The notes: a model not told the origin generated them from the sequence alone. A DNA stretch of 64,000 nt from Arthrobacter zhaoxinii (GCF_024385505.1 NZ_JANFLT010000005.1:62001-126000), one strand, 5' to 3'. Shown: positions 17,354-26,645, counted from the stretch's first letter. Numbers and translations are program-made.

Positions 17354-17433
17354 GTCCCAGATTCGATCACACCGCCGGCGCCCCGGCAATCAGTGAATCC
17401 GCATCCGTTCCTGCGGCGCGGAACTTTTCCTCC

Positions 17434-18267
17434 CTAGCCGGCGACCTGGCTGCGCTGGCCGGTATCGACGGCGGCCACCGCACCGCCGTCGACCAGCAGG
17501 TCAGCGCCGGTCATGAAGCTGGCATCCTGGCTGAGCAGGAAGGCCGTGGCATTGGCGATGTCGAAGGCGGTGCCGAGACGCTTGGTGCCGGACGCCTCGA
17601 TCATGGCTCGCATTTGCGCGCCGGATTCGCCGGAGAGTTCCTGCTGGCCCATCGGGGTGGAAATGACGCCGGGGCTGATGCTGTTTACGCGTGCCCCGCG
17701 GGCACCCCAGCGCAGGCTGGCGGCCTGGACGCGGACCTGGTTGGCGCGCTTGGCCACGCTGTAGGCGTGTCCGGGGTGGTCGATGCCGGCAACAAACGGA
17801 ATCAGCAGCAGATCGTCCGCAGGGACGGTGGCCAGGCTCGCCAGCACGTCGGCGGGTATCTGTCCGCCGGCCATGTAGGCAGACATGCTGGAAATAACGA
17901 CGCCGGCTCCGCCCGGGGCGATGACCTTTTCGAACTCCTCCAGCACCACGGCGACACCGAAGAGATCCACCTTCCAGATGGCTTCCACGGGTGCCTGGAC
18001 GGGGGAGAGCCCGGCCGTGTGGACGACGCCGGTTACGGCGCCCAGCTCACGGGCGGTTGCGGCCAGCGCGGCCACCGACTGCCGCGAGGAGACGTCCACC
18101 TGCTGGGAGACGACGTCGTAGCCTTCGCCCAGTGCGGCCGCGTGCACACTCTCGAGCAGGTCCTCGTTGAAGTCGGCCAGCAGGATCTTCCGTCCCGCGC
18201 CGGACCGGCGCATAACCGCCTGCCCCATGCCGCCCATGCCGATGACTACCAATACGTCCGAGGCCAT
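17434..18267 (-). CDS. Short-chain dehydrogenase/reductase
   Basis: A 277-residue SDR. The nucleotide site VVIGMGGMGQAV (residues 7-18) is a variant of the usual TGxxxGxG, the catalytic pair is in YSVAKRANQ (YxxxK), and the C-terminal SPGVISTPM and FMTGADLLVDGGAV are typical of classical SDRs. The substrate is unknown. It stands alone between the alpha/beta hydrolase and the VOC gene, all on the minus strand, with gaps of about 80 and 145 bases. Confidence 0.9.
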   Translation of the reverse strand: MASDVLVVIGMGGMGQAVMRRSGAGRKILLADFNEDLLESVHAAALGEGYDVVSQQVDVSSRQSVAALAATARELGAVTGVVHTAGLSPVQAPVEAIWKVDLFGVAVVLEEFEKVIAPGGAGVVISSMSAYMAGGQIPADVLASLATVPADDLLLIPFVAGIDHPGHAYSVAKRANQVRVQAASLRWGARGARVNSISPGVISTPMGQQELSGESGAQMRAMIEASGTKRLGTAFDIANATAFLLSQDASFMTGADLLVDGGAVAAVDTGQRSQVAG

Positions 18268-18411
18268 AACGCTCCTATGCTTAAAGTGCCGGCGGGGGAA
18301 ACCACCGGGTGTATGCCTCCGAGACTAGCCGGTCTCCGGCCCTCCCGGACCCGCGCCGCGGCGGGCACGTCCCGGACATCGGTGCGTGCCCGCCGTGTAC
18401 CGGGCACGGGG

Positions 18412-18840
18412 TTAGCCGGCGGGGTCATAGGCGACGGCGACGTCAAGCACCCACGTGACGCCGAAGCGGTCCTGCACCATTCCGTAGGCGGGGGAGAAGG
18501 CCGAGGGTGCCAGGTCCTGCAGCACGGTGGAGCCGGCGGAAAGCCGACCCCAGAGGTCAGCGATCTCCTCCGCCGAATCACCGCGGACCGAAACGAAGGA
18601 GGACTTCTCGCCCTGGTCATAGGACACGCTGGCGGGGACGTCGTAGGCCATCACGGCGAATCCGTTCCCGCCCGTGACCTGCCCGAACTTGACCTGGCCG
18701 GCCTCCTCCGGGCGCTCCACGCTGTAGGCGTCCGCGTTAGTGACGACGACGAGCGAACCGCCGAAAACCGAGTGGTAGAACTCCAGGGCATCCCGGGCAT
18801 CGCCGCGGAAGTTCAGGTGGGGTGTGGTGGTGACAGACAT
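18412..18840 (-). CDS. VOC-superfamily protein (PhnB-like)
   Basis: A 142-residue glyoxalase/bleomycin-resistance-fold protein of the PhnB-like group. It begins TPHLNFRGDARDALEFYHSVFGG and ends MVQDRFGVTWVLDV, the usual paired beta-alpha-beta-beta-beta modules. ATG 18840 is chosen because the family starts directly at this strand. It diverges from the WYL regulator gene 100 bases away, so that regulator may control it; this is inference from arrangement only. Confidence 0.88.
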   Translation of the reverse strand: MSVTTTPHLNFRGDARDALEFYHSVFGGSLVVVTNADAYSVERPEEAGQVKFGQVTGGNGFAVMAYDVPASVSYDQGEKSSFVSVRGDSAEEIADLWGRLSAGSTVLQDLAPSAFSPAYGMVQDRFGVTWVLDVAVAYDPAG

Positions 18841-18940
18841 GGAAGCTCCTTCTTCAGGGTCCGGGCGGTTTCCCGGTAACACCCACTCTTCTCCCAGTAG
18901 AGGTCAGGTTCTGGCCGCTATTCCGCCTATCTTTTGTCTT

Positions 18941-19921
18941 ATGACCACCACGACGTCGCGGCTCCTGACCCTGCTTTCACTCCTGCAGACTCCGCGCGAC
19001 TGGCCCGGGCAGGTGCTGGCGGAACGGCTGGAGATCAGCCCCCGCACGGTGCGCCGCGACGTCGACCGGCTGCGGGAGATGGGGTACCACATCTCCGCGC
19101 TGAAAGGCCCGGACGGAGGTTACCGCCTGGAGGCAGGGGCCGATCTGCCTCCGCTGCTTTTCGATGAGAACCAGGTGCTGGCGCTCGCCGTCGCGCTGCA
19201 GTCCGCACCCCTGACGGGAGCGGGGATCGAGGAGGCCGCCGCCCGGGCGCTGGCCACGGTTCGGCAGGTCATGCCCTCCCGGCTGCGCCACCGCCTGGAC
19301 GCGCTGCAGTTCACAACACTGCCGGGTCCCCCTGGCACAGCCGTTCCGTCGGAGCTGCTGCTGGCCCTGTCCGGTGCGGTCCGGTCCCGGCAGGTGCTGC
19401 GTTTTGACTATGCGGGTGCCCAGTCGGGCGACGGCGACGCCGGTTTCGCGCCGCCGCGCCGCGCGGAGCCGCACCATCTGGTGGCCTCGCGCGGACGCTG
19501 GTACCTGGTGGGCTGGGACCTGGACCGGAACGACTGGCGGATCTTCCGCGCTGACCGCATCACGCCGCGGATGCCGGCCGGTGCGCGGTTCCGGCAGCGG
19601 GACCTGCCCGGCGGCAGCGTGCACGGGTTCCTCGCCGCCCGGTTCCGGGGAGCGGAACCGGGTGAAGGGTCTGACTGGCCCTGCCGCGGCGCCGTAATCC
19701 TTCACTTACCGGCGGCCGACGTCGTTCCGTTCGCCGGGGACGGCACCGTTGAAGCGGTTGGATCCGACCGGTGCCGGCTGGAGGCGGGCTCCTGGTCCTG
19801 GGCCGCGCTGGCGGCCTCGTTCGGCCGGTTCGACGCCGGACTCGAGGTGGTCGGCCCGCCTGAACTGGCGGCCGCCTTCGTGAAGCTGGCCGCCCGTTTC
19901 ACCGCGGCGGCAGCACGGTAG
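18941..19921 (+). CDS. WYL-domain transcriptional regulator
   Basis: A 326-residue regulator of the YafY/WYL type. It has an N-terminal DeoR-like winged helix (LLTLLSLLQTPRDWPGQVLA ... RTVRRDVDRLREMGY) and a middle WYL domain (RVLRFDYAG-like segment, then PHHLVASRGRWYLVGWDLDR), followed by a C-terminal WCX-like domain. WYL domains sense ligands, often nucleic acids. ATG 18941 is preferred, with TATCTT seven bases upstream suggesting a leaderless transcript. It is divergent from the PhnB-like gene, its most likely target. Confidence 0.88.
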   Translation: MTTTTSRLLTLLSLLQTPRDWPGQVLAERLEISPRTVRRDVDRLREMGYHISALKGPDGGYRLEAGADLPPLLFDENQVLALAVALQSAPLTGAGIEEAAARALATVRQVMPSRLRHRLDALQFTTLPGPPGTAVPSELLLALSGAVRSRQVLRFDYAGAQSGDGDAGFAPPRRAEPHHLVASRGRWYLVGWDLDRNDWRIFRADRITPRMPAGARFRQRDLPGGSVHGFLAARFRGAEPGEGSDWPCRGAVILHLPAADVVPFAGDGTVEAVGSDRCRLEAGSWSWAALAASFGRFDAGLEVVGPPELAAAFVKLAARFTAAAAR

Positions 19922-19990
19922 GCACATAACATCTTCGCGTCGCGGTCGAGCAGGCCCGCCGGAACCGGCATCGGACTGCATAATGCCGTT

Positions 19991-21352
19991 ATGGCTGCCC
20001 GTCACCGGAACACGAATCCGCTTCCCGCACTCTGGCAGGGCCTGTCCCCGCTGCTGCCGGAAAACGCTGAACTCGCACCATGGACGGGGCCGCGCTGGTG
20101 GTGGACCGGTGCCCTGGATGTGGAAGGACTGGCCCTCGGATCCCTGCAGACGCTGGCTACGGCGCTCGCCGTCGGGAACGGCGCCGCAGGCAAGAGCCGG
20201 GACATCGCACTGACCTCCCGGGGTGCCGCAGTGTCCTTTGCCTCCTACACCCACCTGCGGGTAAACGGCCAGCCCGTCGGCGGGTTCGCCCCGCTGTCGG
20301 GTTTCCGCCGCACCATCGACGGATGGGTCCGGCTGCACGCCAACTATCCGCATCACGAACGCGCCCTGATCACGGCCCTGGGTGTTGCCTCACCGGACGG
20401 CGTAGACGCCGCACTGCTTCGGTTGACCGCCATGGAGGTGGAGGACCGGGTGACGACATACGGGGGAGTGGCAGCCGCGGTCCGGTCGCCAACGGAGTGG
20501 ATGAACTCCCCGGCAGGCAGGGCCCTGCAGGGGGAACCATGGATCCGGCTGGACACAGCACCGGCACCAGCGCCTTCCCGTACAGTGCCGGCTGCCCTGC
20601 GCGGCGGGTCCGGCGGGATTCTGGCCGGCCTGCGTGTTCTGGACCTGACGCGGGTGATCGCCGGTCCGTCGGGAAGCCGGATCCTGGGCGCCCTTGGGGC
20701 CGACGTGCTGCGGATCGACCCGCCCGCCACCCCGGAGCTGGTGGAGCAGCACATTGACACCGGCTTCTCGAAGCGCAGTGCGGTGGCCGACCTCACCGAC
20801 CCGGCCGCCTACCGGCGGTTCCGCGAGCTCCTCGAGGCGGCCGACGTCGTGCTGCTGGGGTACCGGGGCGGCTCCCTGGCCCGTTTCGGACTGGAGCCGG
20901 AAGCACTGCGGGCGGATTTTCCGGGGCTGGGAGTCGTCAGCTTCGACGCCTGGGGTGATACCGGGCCGTGGGCCGGGCGGCGCGGTTTCGACAGCATCGT
21001 GCAGGCCGCCACCGGCATCGCTTCCCTCTACGGCAGCGGTGACGGGAACTTGTGGCGGCCCGGAGCGCTGCCGGTCCAGGCGCTGGACTATGCCACGGGG
21101 CTCGGGGTGGCAGCCGCCGCGGCGGCGCTTATGGGTGCCCGGAACCGGGGCATCAGTGGAGCTGCCCACCTGTCGCTGGCGCGTACCGCGCTGGAGCTGA
21201 TGCGGCTGACGGGAAGCAGCTTGAGTACAGCCGGCCGCCACAGCGTTACGGCAGTTCCGGGCTGGTCTGGGAATGACCCCGCCTTCCGTCGGGCTATCCC
21301 CGCGGTAGTCAGTTGGCGGAAAAGTAGAAGACAATCCCGGCGGCCACGATGA
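19991..21352 (+). CDS. CaiB/BaiF-type CoA-transferase
   Basis: A 453-residue class III CoA-transferase, which moves CoA between carboxylic acids. Recognisable are LAGLRVLDLTRVIAGPSGSR (the family's start of the second half), LGADVLRIDPP, and VSFDAWGDTGPWAGRRGFDS, the Asp-containing region. It appears to carry an additional N-terminal half of about 200 residues. The last 15 residues are basic and unlike the family, and its end overlaps the convergent membrane-protein gene by 44 bases, so the 3' end may have been altered. Substrate unknown. Confidence 0.85.
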   Translation: MAARHRNTNPLPALWQGLSPLLPENAELAPWTGPRWWWTGALDVEGLALGSLQTLATALAVGNGAAGKSRDIALTSRGAAVSFASYTHLRVNGQPVGGFAPLSGFRRTIDGWVRLHANYPHHERALITALGVASPDGVDAALLRLTAMEVEDRVTTYGGVAAAVRSPTEWMNSPAGRALQGEPWIRLDTAPAPAPSRTVPAALRGGSGGILAGLRVLDLTRVIAGPSGSRILGALGADVLRIDPPATPELVEQHIDTGFSKRSAVADLTDPAAYRRFRELLEAADVVLLGYRGGSLARFGLEPEALRADFPGLGVVSFDAWGDTGPWAGRRGFDSIVQAATGIASLYGSGDGNLWRPGALPVQALDYATGLGVAAAAAALMGARNRGISGAAHLSLARTALELMRLTGSSLSTAGRHSVTAVPGWSGNDPAFRRAIPAVVSWRKSRRQSRRPR

Positions 21353-21764
21353 AGAGCATGCCGAGCGTTGCTGATCCGGCGGTAAGCATGCGGGACGGTT
21401 TCCTGCCCCTCCGGGTGACCGTGTGAATAAAAGCCAGAATGCCGAAACAGAAACCAATCAGTGCAAGCACAATAACCACCGGATTCAACGGCGGGCCTTC
21501 AGACGCAGGGTCGCTCCCCATGACACCGGTGAGGGACAGAAGAACCATCACGGCTCCCAGTGCCATTCCCCCGAACAAGGGAATGATGAGGTTTGCCTTG
21601 GCTGCATCGCGGTTCCCGGTAAATGTTTCGGCGGTCCGCTTGCCGTACGACCCCTCCATCCCCGCGTTCGTGGCCTTGACCAGCCAGTTCCGCCGGGAAT
21701 ACCCGAGAGCACATCCGGCAATGATGAGTGAGCCGATGAGAACTCCCGGCCAGAAAACGGACAT
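21309..21764 (-). CDS. Hypothetical membrane protein
   Basis: A 151-residue protein with four predicted membrane segments, roughly residues 4-22, 60-83, 94-114 and 126-147. I do not recognise the family. A charged cytosolic or extracellular loop (KATNAGMEGSYGKRTAETFT) separates the first two segments. Its 3' end overlaps the convergent CoA-transferase gene by 44 bases. Confidence 0.7.
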   Translation of the reverse strand: MSVFWPGVLIGSLIIAGCALGYSRRNWLVKATNAGMEGSYGKRTAETFTGNRDAAKANLIIPLFGGMALGAVMVLLSLTGVMGSDPASEGPPLNPVVIVLALIGFCFGILAFIHTVTRRGRKPSRMLTAGSATLGMLFIVAAGIVFYFSAN

Positions 21765-21876
21765 AACGAACCCCCGGTGAATGAGACTGGGCCCGAATGC
21801 CGGGCTGCCGGAAGGCTAAACCAACGGGACCGGGCTGTCACTGGGTAATTAACCGCTTCTTTGCTGGGAATCTGTC

Positions 21877-22446
21877 CTAGTCGGTCTGGGCGCTGACCTC
21901 GTCCTGGAGCGACGGATGGGCCGAGCACTGGCTTCTCAGGGTCAGGAGCTGTTCTGCGTCGTTCGCCCCGTAGTCGATAAAGGCGCCGTCGGCCCGTCTC
22001 CCGGTGACAATATAGGTGTTCTTGGGTTCGTTTCCGGCCGGGGGGTCCATGGACCGGGTCAACTCGTATCCATGATCCTGCAGGTAGGCCCGCATTTGTT
22101 CCCTAGCTTCACCGGGCCCGACGGGTGCCGGAGGTCCAATCAGTCCAAACTCCATAAAGCGCTGCTCCGTGCCGTCAGCGGTCCTTCCGCAGGGCTCCGG
22201 AGAAAAAGCGATGACGGGCTCGTCAGGAGCCCAGATCGTTCCGTTCTCATAGGTCCACCCTGATGTGCCGGTAGCGCTGACCGCATCAGCAGCCATGCCT
22301 ATGAGATCGTCAAAGACCACCGCTGCGGGAGGGCCGTCAGCCGCCGCAGGGGTTTCCTGGACACAGGAACTCAGGGTCAGCAGGGCAATTATCCCCGCAC
22401 CGATCACCGAGCATTTCAAGGGGTTACCCCGCTGTGGACTGTTCAT
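21877..22446 (-). CDS. Hypothetical lipoprotein
   Basis: A 189-residue secreted lipoprotein with lipobox TLSSC, lipidated Cys28. The frame is open much further upstream, but ATG 22446 places a normal signal peptide at the N-terminus. The mature part contains WTYENGTIWAPDEPVIAFSP and two Cys residues apart from the lipidated one, which may form a disulphide. No known family recognised. The 265 bases upstream, to the MOSC gene, hold no convincing gene. Confidence 0.72.
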   Translation of the reverse strand: MNSPQRGNPLKCSVIGAGIIALLTLSSCVQETPAAADGPPAAVVFDDLIGMAADAVSATGTSGWTYENGTIWAPDEPVIAFSPEPCGRTADGTEQRFMEFGLIGPPAPVGPGEAREQMRAYLQDHGYELTRSMDPPAGNEPKNTYIVTGRRADGAFIDYGANDAEQLLTLRSQCSAHPSLQDEVSAQTD

Positions 22447-22711
22447 GTGGTCCGTTCTGTCATGCCCGGATGCGTTGAACAGCCGCTGCCTGCTTCGACA
22501 GCGCCCAGAGCTGCGGAAGCTGCGGCACAGCGAACGGCGGATATGCGCATATTCACGGTCTCTCCCCCCAGGAGCGTAATACCAGGTGAACCGGTGCCGC
22601 CTCTTCCGGCGTCCTCGGGCGATGCTAGGCGAAGGCGACGCATGGCACAAACCGCGGTGGCAACGGAGACGCACAGATCCGAGCCGCGGCATGGGTCCGC
22701 CTGCACCTCCC

Positions 22712-23278
22712 TTAGGGAAGCCGGCCGGGCCGCAGCAGCGCGGGCACGGCAGCCCGCGCCGGATCCAACGGCACGGGGCTGAGGAGCACGGCCGGTCCGC
22801 GGTGAAGTGTTCCGCTGCTCAGCGGCCGGCAGCGCAGCCCGCCCCGGCCGCGCATCGCCTTGTGCGCACCGGGCGCCAGCACCCGATCCATCCAGGCGCA
22901 CGGATGCGCCTGCCTGCCGCCGTGGAACTCAACCCGGCCGTGCGCCGATTCGAGGACGAAGTCCTGCCCCAGCAACGGGATCAGCTCGGCACCGCGGAGC
23001 ACGACGTTGCGGCGGGGCAGCAGCGGATCGAACCGGTCCGCGCCCAGCTCCGCGGCGATGGCCTCCAATGACTCGACGGCGAACAGCGTGACGGCAGCAT
23101 CCATGTGGGCTGCCTTGCCGAAGAACCGGTCACCGACAATTCCCTTGCCGGCCACCACCTCGGAGCGATCCGCATCGGTGGTGGCGACGTCGGCCGCTCC
23201 GTCCTTGGCACGCCCAAAATAGGCGTGTGCGGGCGAGACGAGCAGGTGCAGGATCTCGACGTCGTACGCATAACTCAT
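22712..23278 (-). CDS. MOSC-domain protein
   Basis: A 188-residue MOSC (molybdenum cofactor sulfurase C-terminal) protein, a fold used to bind sulphur-carrying metal cofactors. GKGIVGDRFFG near residue 45 and HPCAWMD with a conserved Cys near residue 127 are the signatures. The C-terminal 30 residues are Pro/Leu/Arg-rich and look less conserved. No adjacent molybdenum cofactor gene was seen. TAGCGT six bases before the ATG suggests a leaderless transcript. Confidence 0.85.
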   Translation of the reverse strand: MSYAYDVEILHLLVSPAHAYFGRAKDGAADVATTDADRSEVVAGKGIVGDRFFGKAAHMDAAVTLFAVESLEAIAAELGADRFDPLLPRRNVVLRGAELIPLLGQDFVLESAHGRVEFHGGRQAHPCAWMDRVLAPGAHKAMRGRGGLRCRPLSSGTLHRGPAVLLSPVPLDPARAAVPALLRPGRLP

Positions 23279-23436
23279 GCCTCCACGCTAACCGTTCCCG
23301 TCGAACCGGCCGCACCGCCCGTTCCGTCCGCGGGGAGCCGCGGCACGGGCGCGCCGGTGCCGCGCGCTTTGCACCGCACGTGCGAGGATGGCGCGAAATG
23401 ACGAGGGTGCCATGTGGATGAGGGGGTAGCGGAACA

Positions 23437-24123
23437 GTGCGGTACGTCTACCTGCGGACATGCGCGTCCATGGCCGGCCTGCTGTGTTTATGCCTGGTCG
23501 TCTCCCTTGCCGTGTTCCTGAACCTTTCCGATGTGCCGGCCGACGCGGCGGCTGCGCCCGAAGCCGAGGCGCCGGACAGCGTCACGCTCGTGGTCAACAA
23601 GCAGCGCCCCCTCGCGGTGGACTATGTGCCGCCGGATCTGGTAGACGCGGGCGGGCTGCTGCTGCGGGCCGAAGCGGCTGCGGCCTATGCCGGCATGGTG
23701 AGTGCTGCCGCAGCCGAGGGCGTTTCCATTTCCCCGGTCAGCGGCTACCGGTCACGGGAGGACCAGTCCCAGCTGCACACCTCCTACACCGAGAGGTACG
23801 GCCAAGAGGGAGCCGATTCGCTCTCCGCCCGTCCCGGCTACAGCGAGCATGAAACCGGGCTGGCCGTGGACATCGGCAATCCGGACGGCCTGTGCGCACT
23901 GGAAACCTGTTTTGAAGGAACGGCAGCCGGTTCCTGGGCCGCGGCGAACGCCCACCGGTACGGCTTCCTCATCCGCTATCCGGCCGGGGCGGAACAGATC
24001 ACCGGGTACGCCTACGAGCCCTGGCACCTGCGCTATGTGGGGTCGGATATTGCCGGCGGAGTCTACGACGCCGGCGTGACGCTGGAGGAGTTCCTCGGTC
24101 TTCCGGCCGCTCCGGGGTACTGA
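23437..24123 (+). CDS. VanY-type D-alanyl-D-alanine carboxypeptidase
   Basis: A 228-residue M15B-family peptidase that trims D-Ala from peptidoglycan stem peptides outside the cell. A membrane anchor or uncleaved signal spans residues about 10-30. The zinc ligands are in SEHETGLAVD (136-145) and EPWH (194-197), and GYRSREDQ is the usual substrate-binding segment. All catalytic residues appear present. GTG 23437 is the start, with GGGGG upstream at 23422. It is convergent with umuC. Confidence 0.92.
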   Translation: MRYVYLRTCASMAGLLCLCLVVSLAVFLNLSDVPADAAAAPEAEAPDSVTLVVNKQRPLAVDYVPPDLVDAGGLLLRAEAAAAYAGMVSAAAAEGVSISPVSGYRSREDQSQLHTSYTERYGQEGADSLSARPGYSEHETGLAVDIGNPDGLCALETCFEGTAAGSWAAANAHRYGFLIRYPAGAEQITGYAYEPWHLRYVGSDIAGGVYDAGVTLEEFLGLPAAPGY

Positions 24124-24126
24124 ACC

Positions 24127-24153
24127 GCGGCGGCCGAAGGGGGACACCGCCGC
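24127..24153. terminator. Possible bidirectional hairpin between vanY-type gene and umuC
   Basis: GCGGCGG and CCGCCGC form a seven-base stem with a 13-base loop exactly between two convergent genes. There is no T-run, so the assignment is tentative. Confidence 0.4.
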
Positions 24154-25460
24154 TAAACGGCCTTGACCACCGGCAGTTCGCTCCACTCGGTGGTGTACCG
24201 GGGCGAGGAATACCTGCGGGACATGGTCCACTCCGGCGTCGCCGTCGACATCCCTGCCAGCCCGAGCCCGATGCTGGCAGCCCCGTATTTGTCCGTGACC
24301 TTCCCCAGCAGCTCGCCCAGGTTCCGCCGTTCCTGAACGGAAACGAACTCCTCAAAGAGCGGCTGGGCACCGGCGGACTCCAGCCCGCTCAGCATCACCC
24401 CGGCCTTGGTGTACGGGACACCCTCCACCACCTGGGACTCGAGGGCGCCGACGGCGGCCCGGCTGAGGACCACGGGATCCGACGTCGGGCTGGGCAGGCG
24501 CACGGTGGCCGAGGGGAACGACGCCGCCCGCTCGCTGAAGTGCGAGGTGCCCGCGTAGGCAGTGAGGATGCTGGCCTGCTGCCCCTCCCGCTCCAGCCGG
24601 GCGGCTGCCTGCTGGGCGTAGATGCTCATCACCTGCCGCATTTCCGCACCGCTGGTGACCGGCGTCGAGAAGCTGCGGGAGAAGATCAGCTGCTTGCGGT
24701 CCGCCCGTTCGTCCTCGTGCGGGATGCAGGCGGTGCCGTTGAGTTCCAGCACGGTGCGCTGCAGGGTGACCGAGAATTTCCGGCGGATCAGTGCGGGATC
24801 GGCGGCTCGGAGGTCCGCGACGGTGGAGATCCCCATTGCATCGAGTTTCGTTCCCAGCCGGGAACCCACACCCCACAGGCCCGTGACCGGAACTCGGGAC
24901 ATGATGGCTTCCACGGCGGCCGGGTCCATGGTCTCGAGGTTGCAGACGCCCTGCAGATGGCGGTTCTGCTTGGCGATCCGGTTGGCGAACTTTGCCAGGG
25001 TCTTGGTGGTGCCGATGCCCACGCAGACGGGCAGGCCGGTGTGCGTGGCGACGGCGGTGCGGATTGTTGCGCCCTGTGCCTCCAGTTCGCGCGGCGTGCC
25101 GGCGAGTCCGAGGAAGGACTCATCGATGGAGTACACCTCCTGCCACAGCGCGTAGCGGCCCAGCAGTTCCATCACGCGGGAACTGAGGTCTCCGTAGAGC
25201 TCGTAGTTGCTCGAGCGCTGGATCAGGCCCACGCGCGGCGCTGACTCGGCGAGCTTAAACCACGGCGTGCCGGTCTTGATGCCCAGCGCCTTCGCCTCAT
25301 CCGAGCGCGCCACCACGCAGCCGTCATTGTTGGACAGCACCACCACCGGCACTCCGGCGAGTTTCGGATCAAAGGCGCGCTCGCAGGAAACGTAGAAGCT
25401 GTTGACGTCCACCAGGGCGATCCGCTGGCTGCCGCTGGAGGGGGCAGCCGAGTCAGACAT
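24153..25460 (-). CDS. umuC: Y-family DNA polymerase, UmuC type
   Basis: This is the catalytic subunit of an error-prone translesion polymerase, 435 residues. Metal-binding residues are in [16 protein letters not shown] (Asp18) and SIDESF (Asp113, Glu114). The helix-hairpin-helix region, little-finger domain and a short UmuC-type C-terminal domain ([14 protein letters not shown]) follow. Its start overlaps the end of umuD by eight bases, so both are translated from one LexA-controlled mRNA. The protein looks complete. It is the only Y-family polymerase in the window. Confidence 0.95.
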   Translation of the reverse strand: MSDSAAPSSGSQRIALVDVNSFYVSCERAFDPKLAGVPVVVLSNNDGCVVARSDEAKALGIKTGTPWFKLAESAPRVGLIQRSSNYELYGDLSSRVMELLGRYALWQEVYSIDESFLGLAGTPRELEAQGATIRTAVATHTGLPVCVGIGTTKTLAKFANRIAKQNRHLQGVCNLETMDPAAVEAIMSRVPVTGLWGVGSRLGTKLDAMGISTVADLRAADPALIRRKFSVTLQRTVLELNGTACIPHEDERADRKQLIFSRSFSTPVTSGAEMRQVMSIYAQQAAARLEREGQQASILTAYAGTSHFSERAASFPSATVRLPSPTSDPVVLSRAAVGALESQVVEGVPYTKAGVMLSGLESAGAQPLFEEFVSVQERRNLGELLGKVTDKYGAASIGLGLAGMSTATPEWTMSRRYSSPRYTTEWSELPVVKAV

Positions 25461-25872
25461 GGTGCAGGCAGCGGGTCACAACGCCCCAGACCGACAGTTC
25501 CGACGGCTCGGCCACCAGGATGTCCGGATAACCCGGGCTCTCGGCCCGCAGTACGATGCGCTGTCCGGCCAGCAGCAGCCGGCGGACCGTGAGTTCCCCG
25601 TCCACCACGGCGACGACGACGGCGCCGTCGCGCGGAGTGAGCGAGCGGTCCACAATCAGTTCATCGCCGTTGCAGATGCCGGTGCCCGCCATGGAATCGC
25701 CTTCCACCCGCACCACGTAAGTGGAGGTGGGGTCCCGGATCAGGTGCCGGTTGAGGTCGATCCGGCCGTCGAAGTAATCCCGGGCCGGACTCGGAAACCC
25801 TGCGGCGGTCGCGGCGTCGGACTCCGACGGCGGGGCGGGGCGGCGGGAACGGTCTGCTGAGAACACCGCCAT
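25453..25872 (-). CDS. umuD: UmuD-type S24 protein with catalytic Lys replaced by Arg
   Basis: A 139-residue UmuD homologue. E. coli UmuD cuts itself between residues 24 and 25 using a Ser60/Lys97 dyad to give the active polymerase subunit UmuD'. Here numbering matches exactly: cleavage site A24-G25 (TAAGFPSPA) and Ser60 ([10 protein letters not shown]) are kept, but position 97 is Arg (GELTVRRLL; codon at 25582-25584). The offset Ser60 to residue 97 is the same 37. Arg is unlikely to act as the general base, so self-cleavage is doubtful. AGGAGG lies seven bases before the ATG. It is followed by umuC with an eight-base overlap. Confidence 0.92.
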   Translation of the reverse strand: MAVFSADRSRRPAPPSESDAATAAGFPSPARDYFDGRIDLNRHLIRDPTSTYVVRVEGDSMAGTGICNGDELIVDRSLTPRDGAVVVAVVDGELTVRRLLLAGQRIVLRAESPGYPDILVAEPSELSVWGVVTRCLHHV

Positions 25873-25897
25873 GCCGTGGCCTCCTATGGGACTGTTC

Positions 25898-25913
25898 TAG
25901 AACATACTTTCGA
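25898..25913. promoter_or_regulatory. LexA (SOS) box of umuDC
   Basis: TAGAACATACTTTCGA matches the box at 29331 in 14 of 16 positions and resembles the actinobacterial LexA consensus TCGAAC-N4-GTTCGA. It overlaps the predicted start of umuD transcription; the -10 element TAGGCT (minus strand) is at 25925-25920. Confidence 0.75.
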
Positions 25914-25943
25914 ACCCATAGCCTAGCACCGTGCCGGTGGCCC

Positions 25944-26483
25944 TTACTTGAGCGGAACCCCGTGGGCATCGGCGCGGAAGGCCTTGGCGTTGCAGAGAAT
26001 CATCAGGCCTTCGACGAATCCCCAGGCACCTCCCAGGCCGCTCGTGACCACGGTCACGATAATCTGTGCGATGCCCAGGTTGTTGTTGCCCAGGTAGAAG
26101 CGGTGGACGCCGAAGCCGCCGAGGAATACTCCAAGCAGTCCGGCGGCGACGCGGGATTTCTGGGGACGGTAACCGGAGCCCTGCGGCGCATGGCCGAACT
26201 GGGCATGGCCGTAGCCCTGGGCCTGGTTCGGGTAACCCTGGACGGGATACCCCTGGGCCTGGTTCGGGTAACCCTCGCCGGGCTGGTTCGGGTATCCGGG
26301 TGAGGGATAGTGAGGTGCCTGCTGCCCGTATCCCTGGGGATTCTGCGGCTGGGAGTGCTGGGCCTGGCGGTCGGCCGCCGGCGCGGTAGCTTCGGGTTTC
26401 TTGGGGGAGGCGTATTGCTCGTCCCAGTCGTCGGACCACCGGTTTCCGTGGTTGTTTCCCTGGCCTGGACCGTTACCTGACAT
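25944..26483 (-). CDS. TM2-domain protein with Gly-Tyr-Pro repeat region
   Basis: A 179-residue membrane protein. Residues 1-95 are low-complexity, rich in Gln, Pro, Gly and Tyr, with a repeated GYPNQ unit (for example PGYPNQPGEGYPNQAQGYPV). A TM2 domain follows (VAAGLLGVFLGGFGVHRFYL ... GWGFVEG-like end), two membrane segments joined by a short loop with the conserved HRFYLG. The ATG at 26483 is preferred, with AGAGGGAAGC before it. The function of actinobacterial TM2 proteins is not established. Confidence 0.87.
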   Translation of the reverse strand: MSGNGPGQGNNHGNRWSDDWDEQYASPKKPEATAPAADRQAQHSQPQNPQGYGQQAPHYPSPGYPNQPGEGYPNQAQGYPVQGYPNQAQGYGHAQFGHAPQGSGYRPQKSRVAAGLLGVFLGGFGVHRFYLGNNNLGIAQIIVTVVTSGLGGAWGFVEGLMILCNAKAFRADAHGVPLK

Positions 26484-26645
26484 GCTTCCCTCTAACGTTT
26501 TTTTCGAAGCCATCCGGACGGGGTGTCGAGATTGCGTTTCAACTCCGGCGGCGAGCGCCGTAATCATCCGGATATACCTGCTGCCTGCACTCTAACAGTC
26601 GCTGGAAACAGAAGCGTCAAACCCGCCCACTCCGAGGGAATCGTT

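Noticed and set aside
22447-22711. Possible small gene between the lipoprotein and MOSC genes
   Set aside because: Several frames are open but none has a ribosome-binding site or protein-like composition; called intergenic.
26180-26320. Repeats that might be a CRISPR array
   Set aside because: The repeats are short, in frame and encode GYPNQ units, with no spacer structure.
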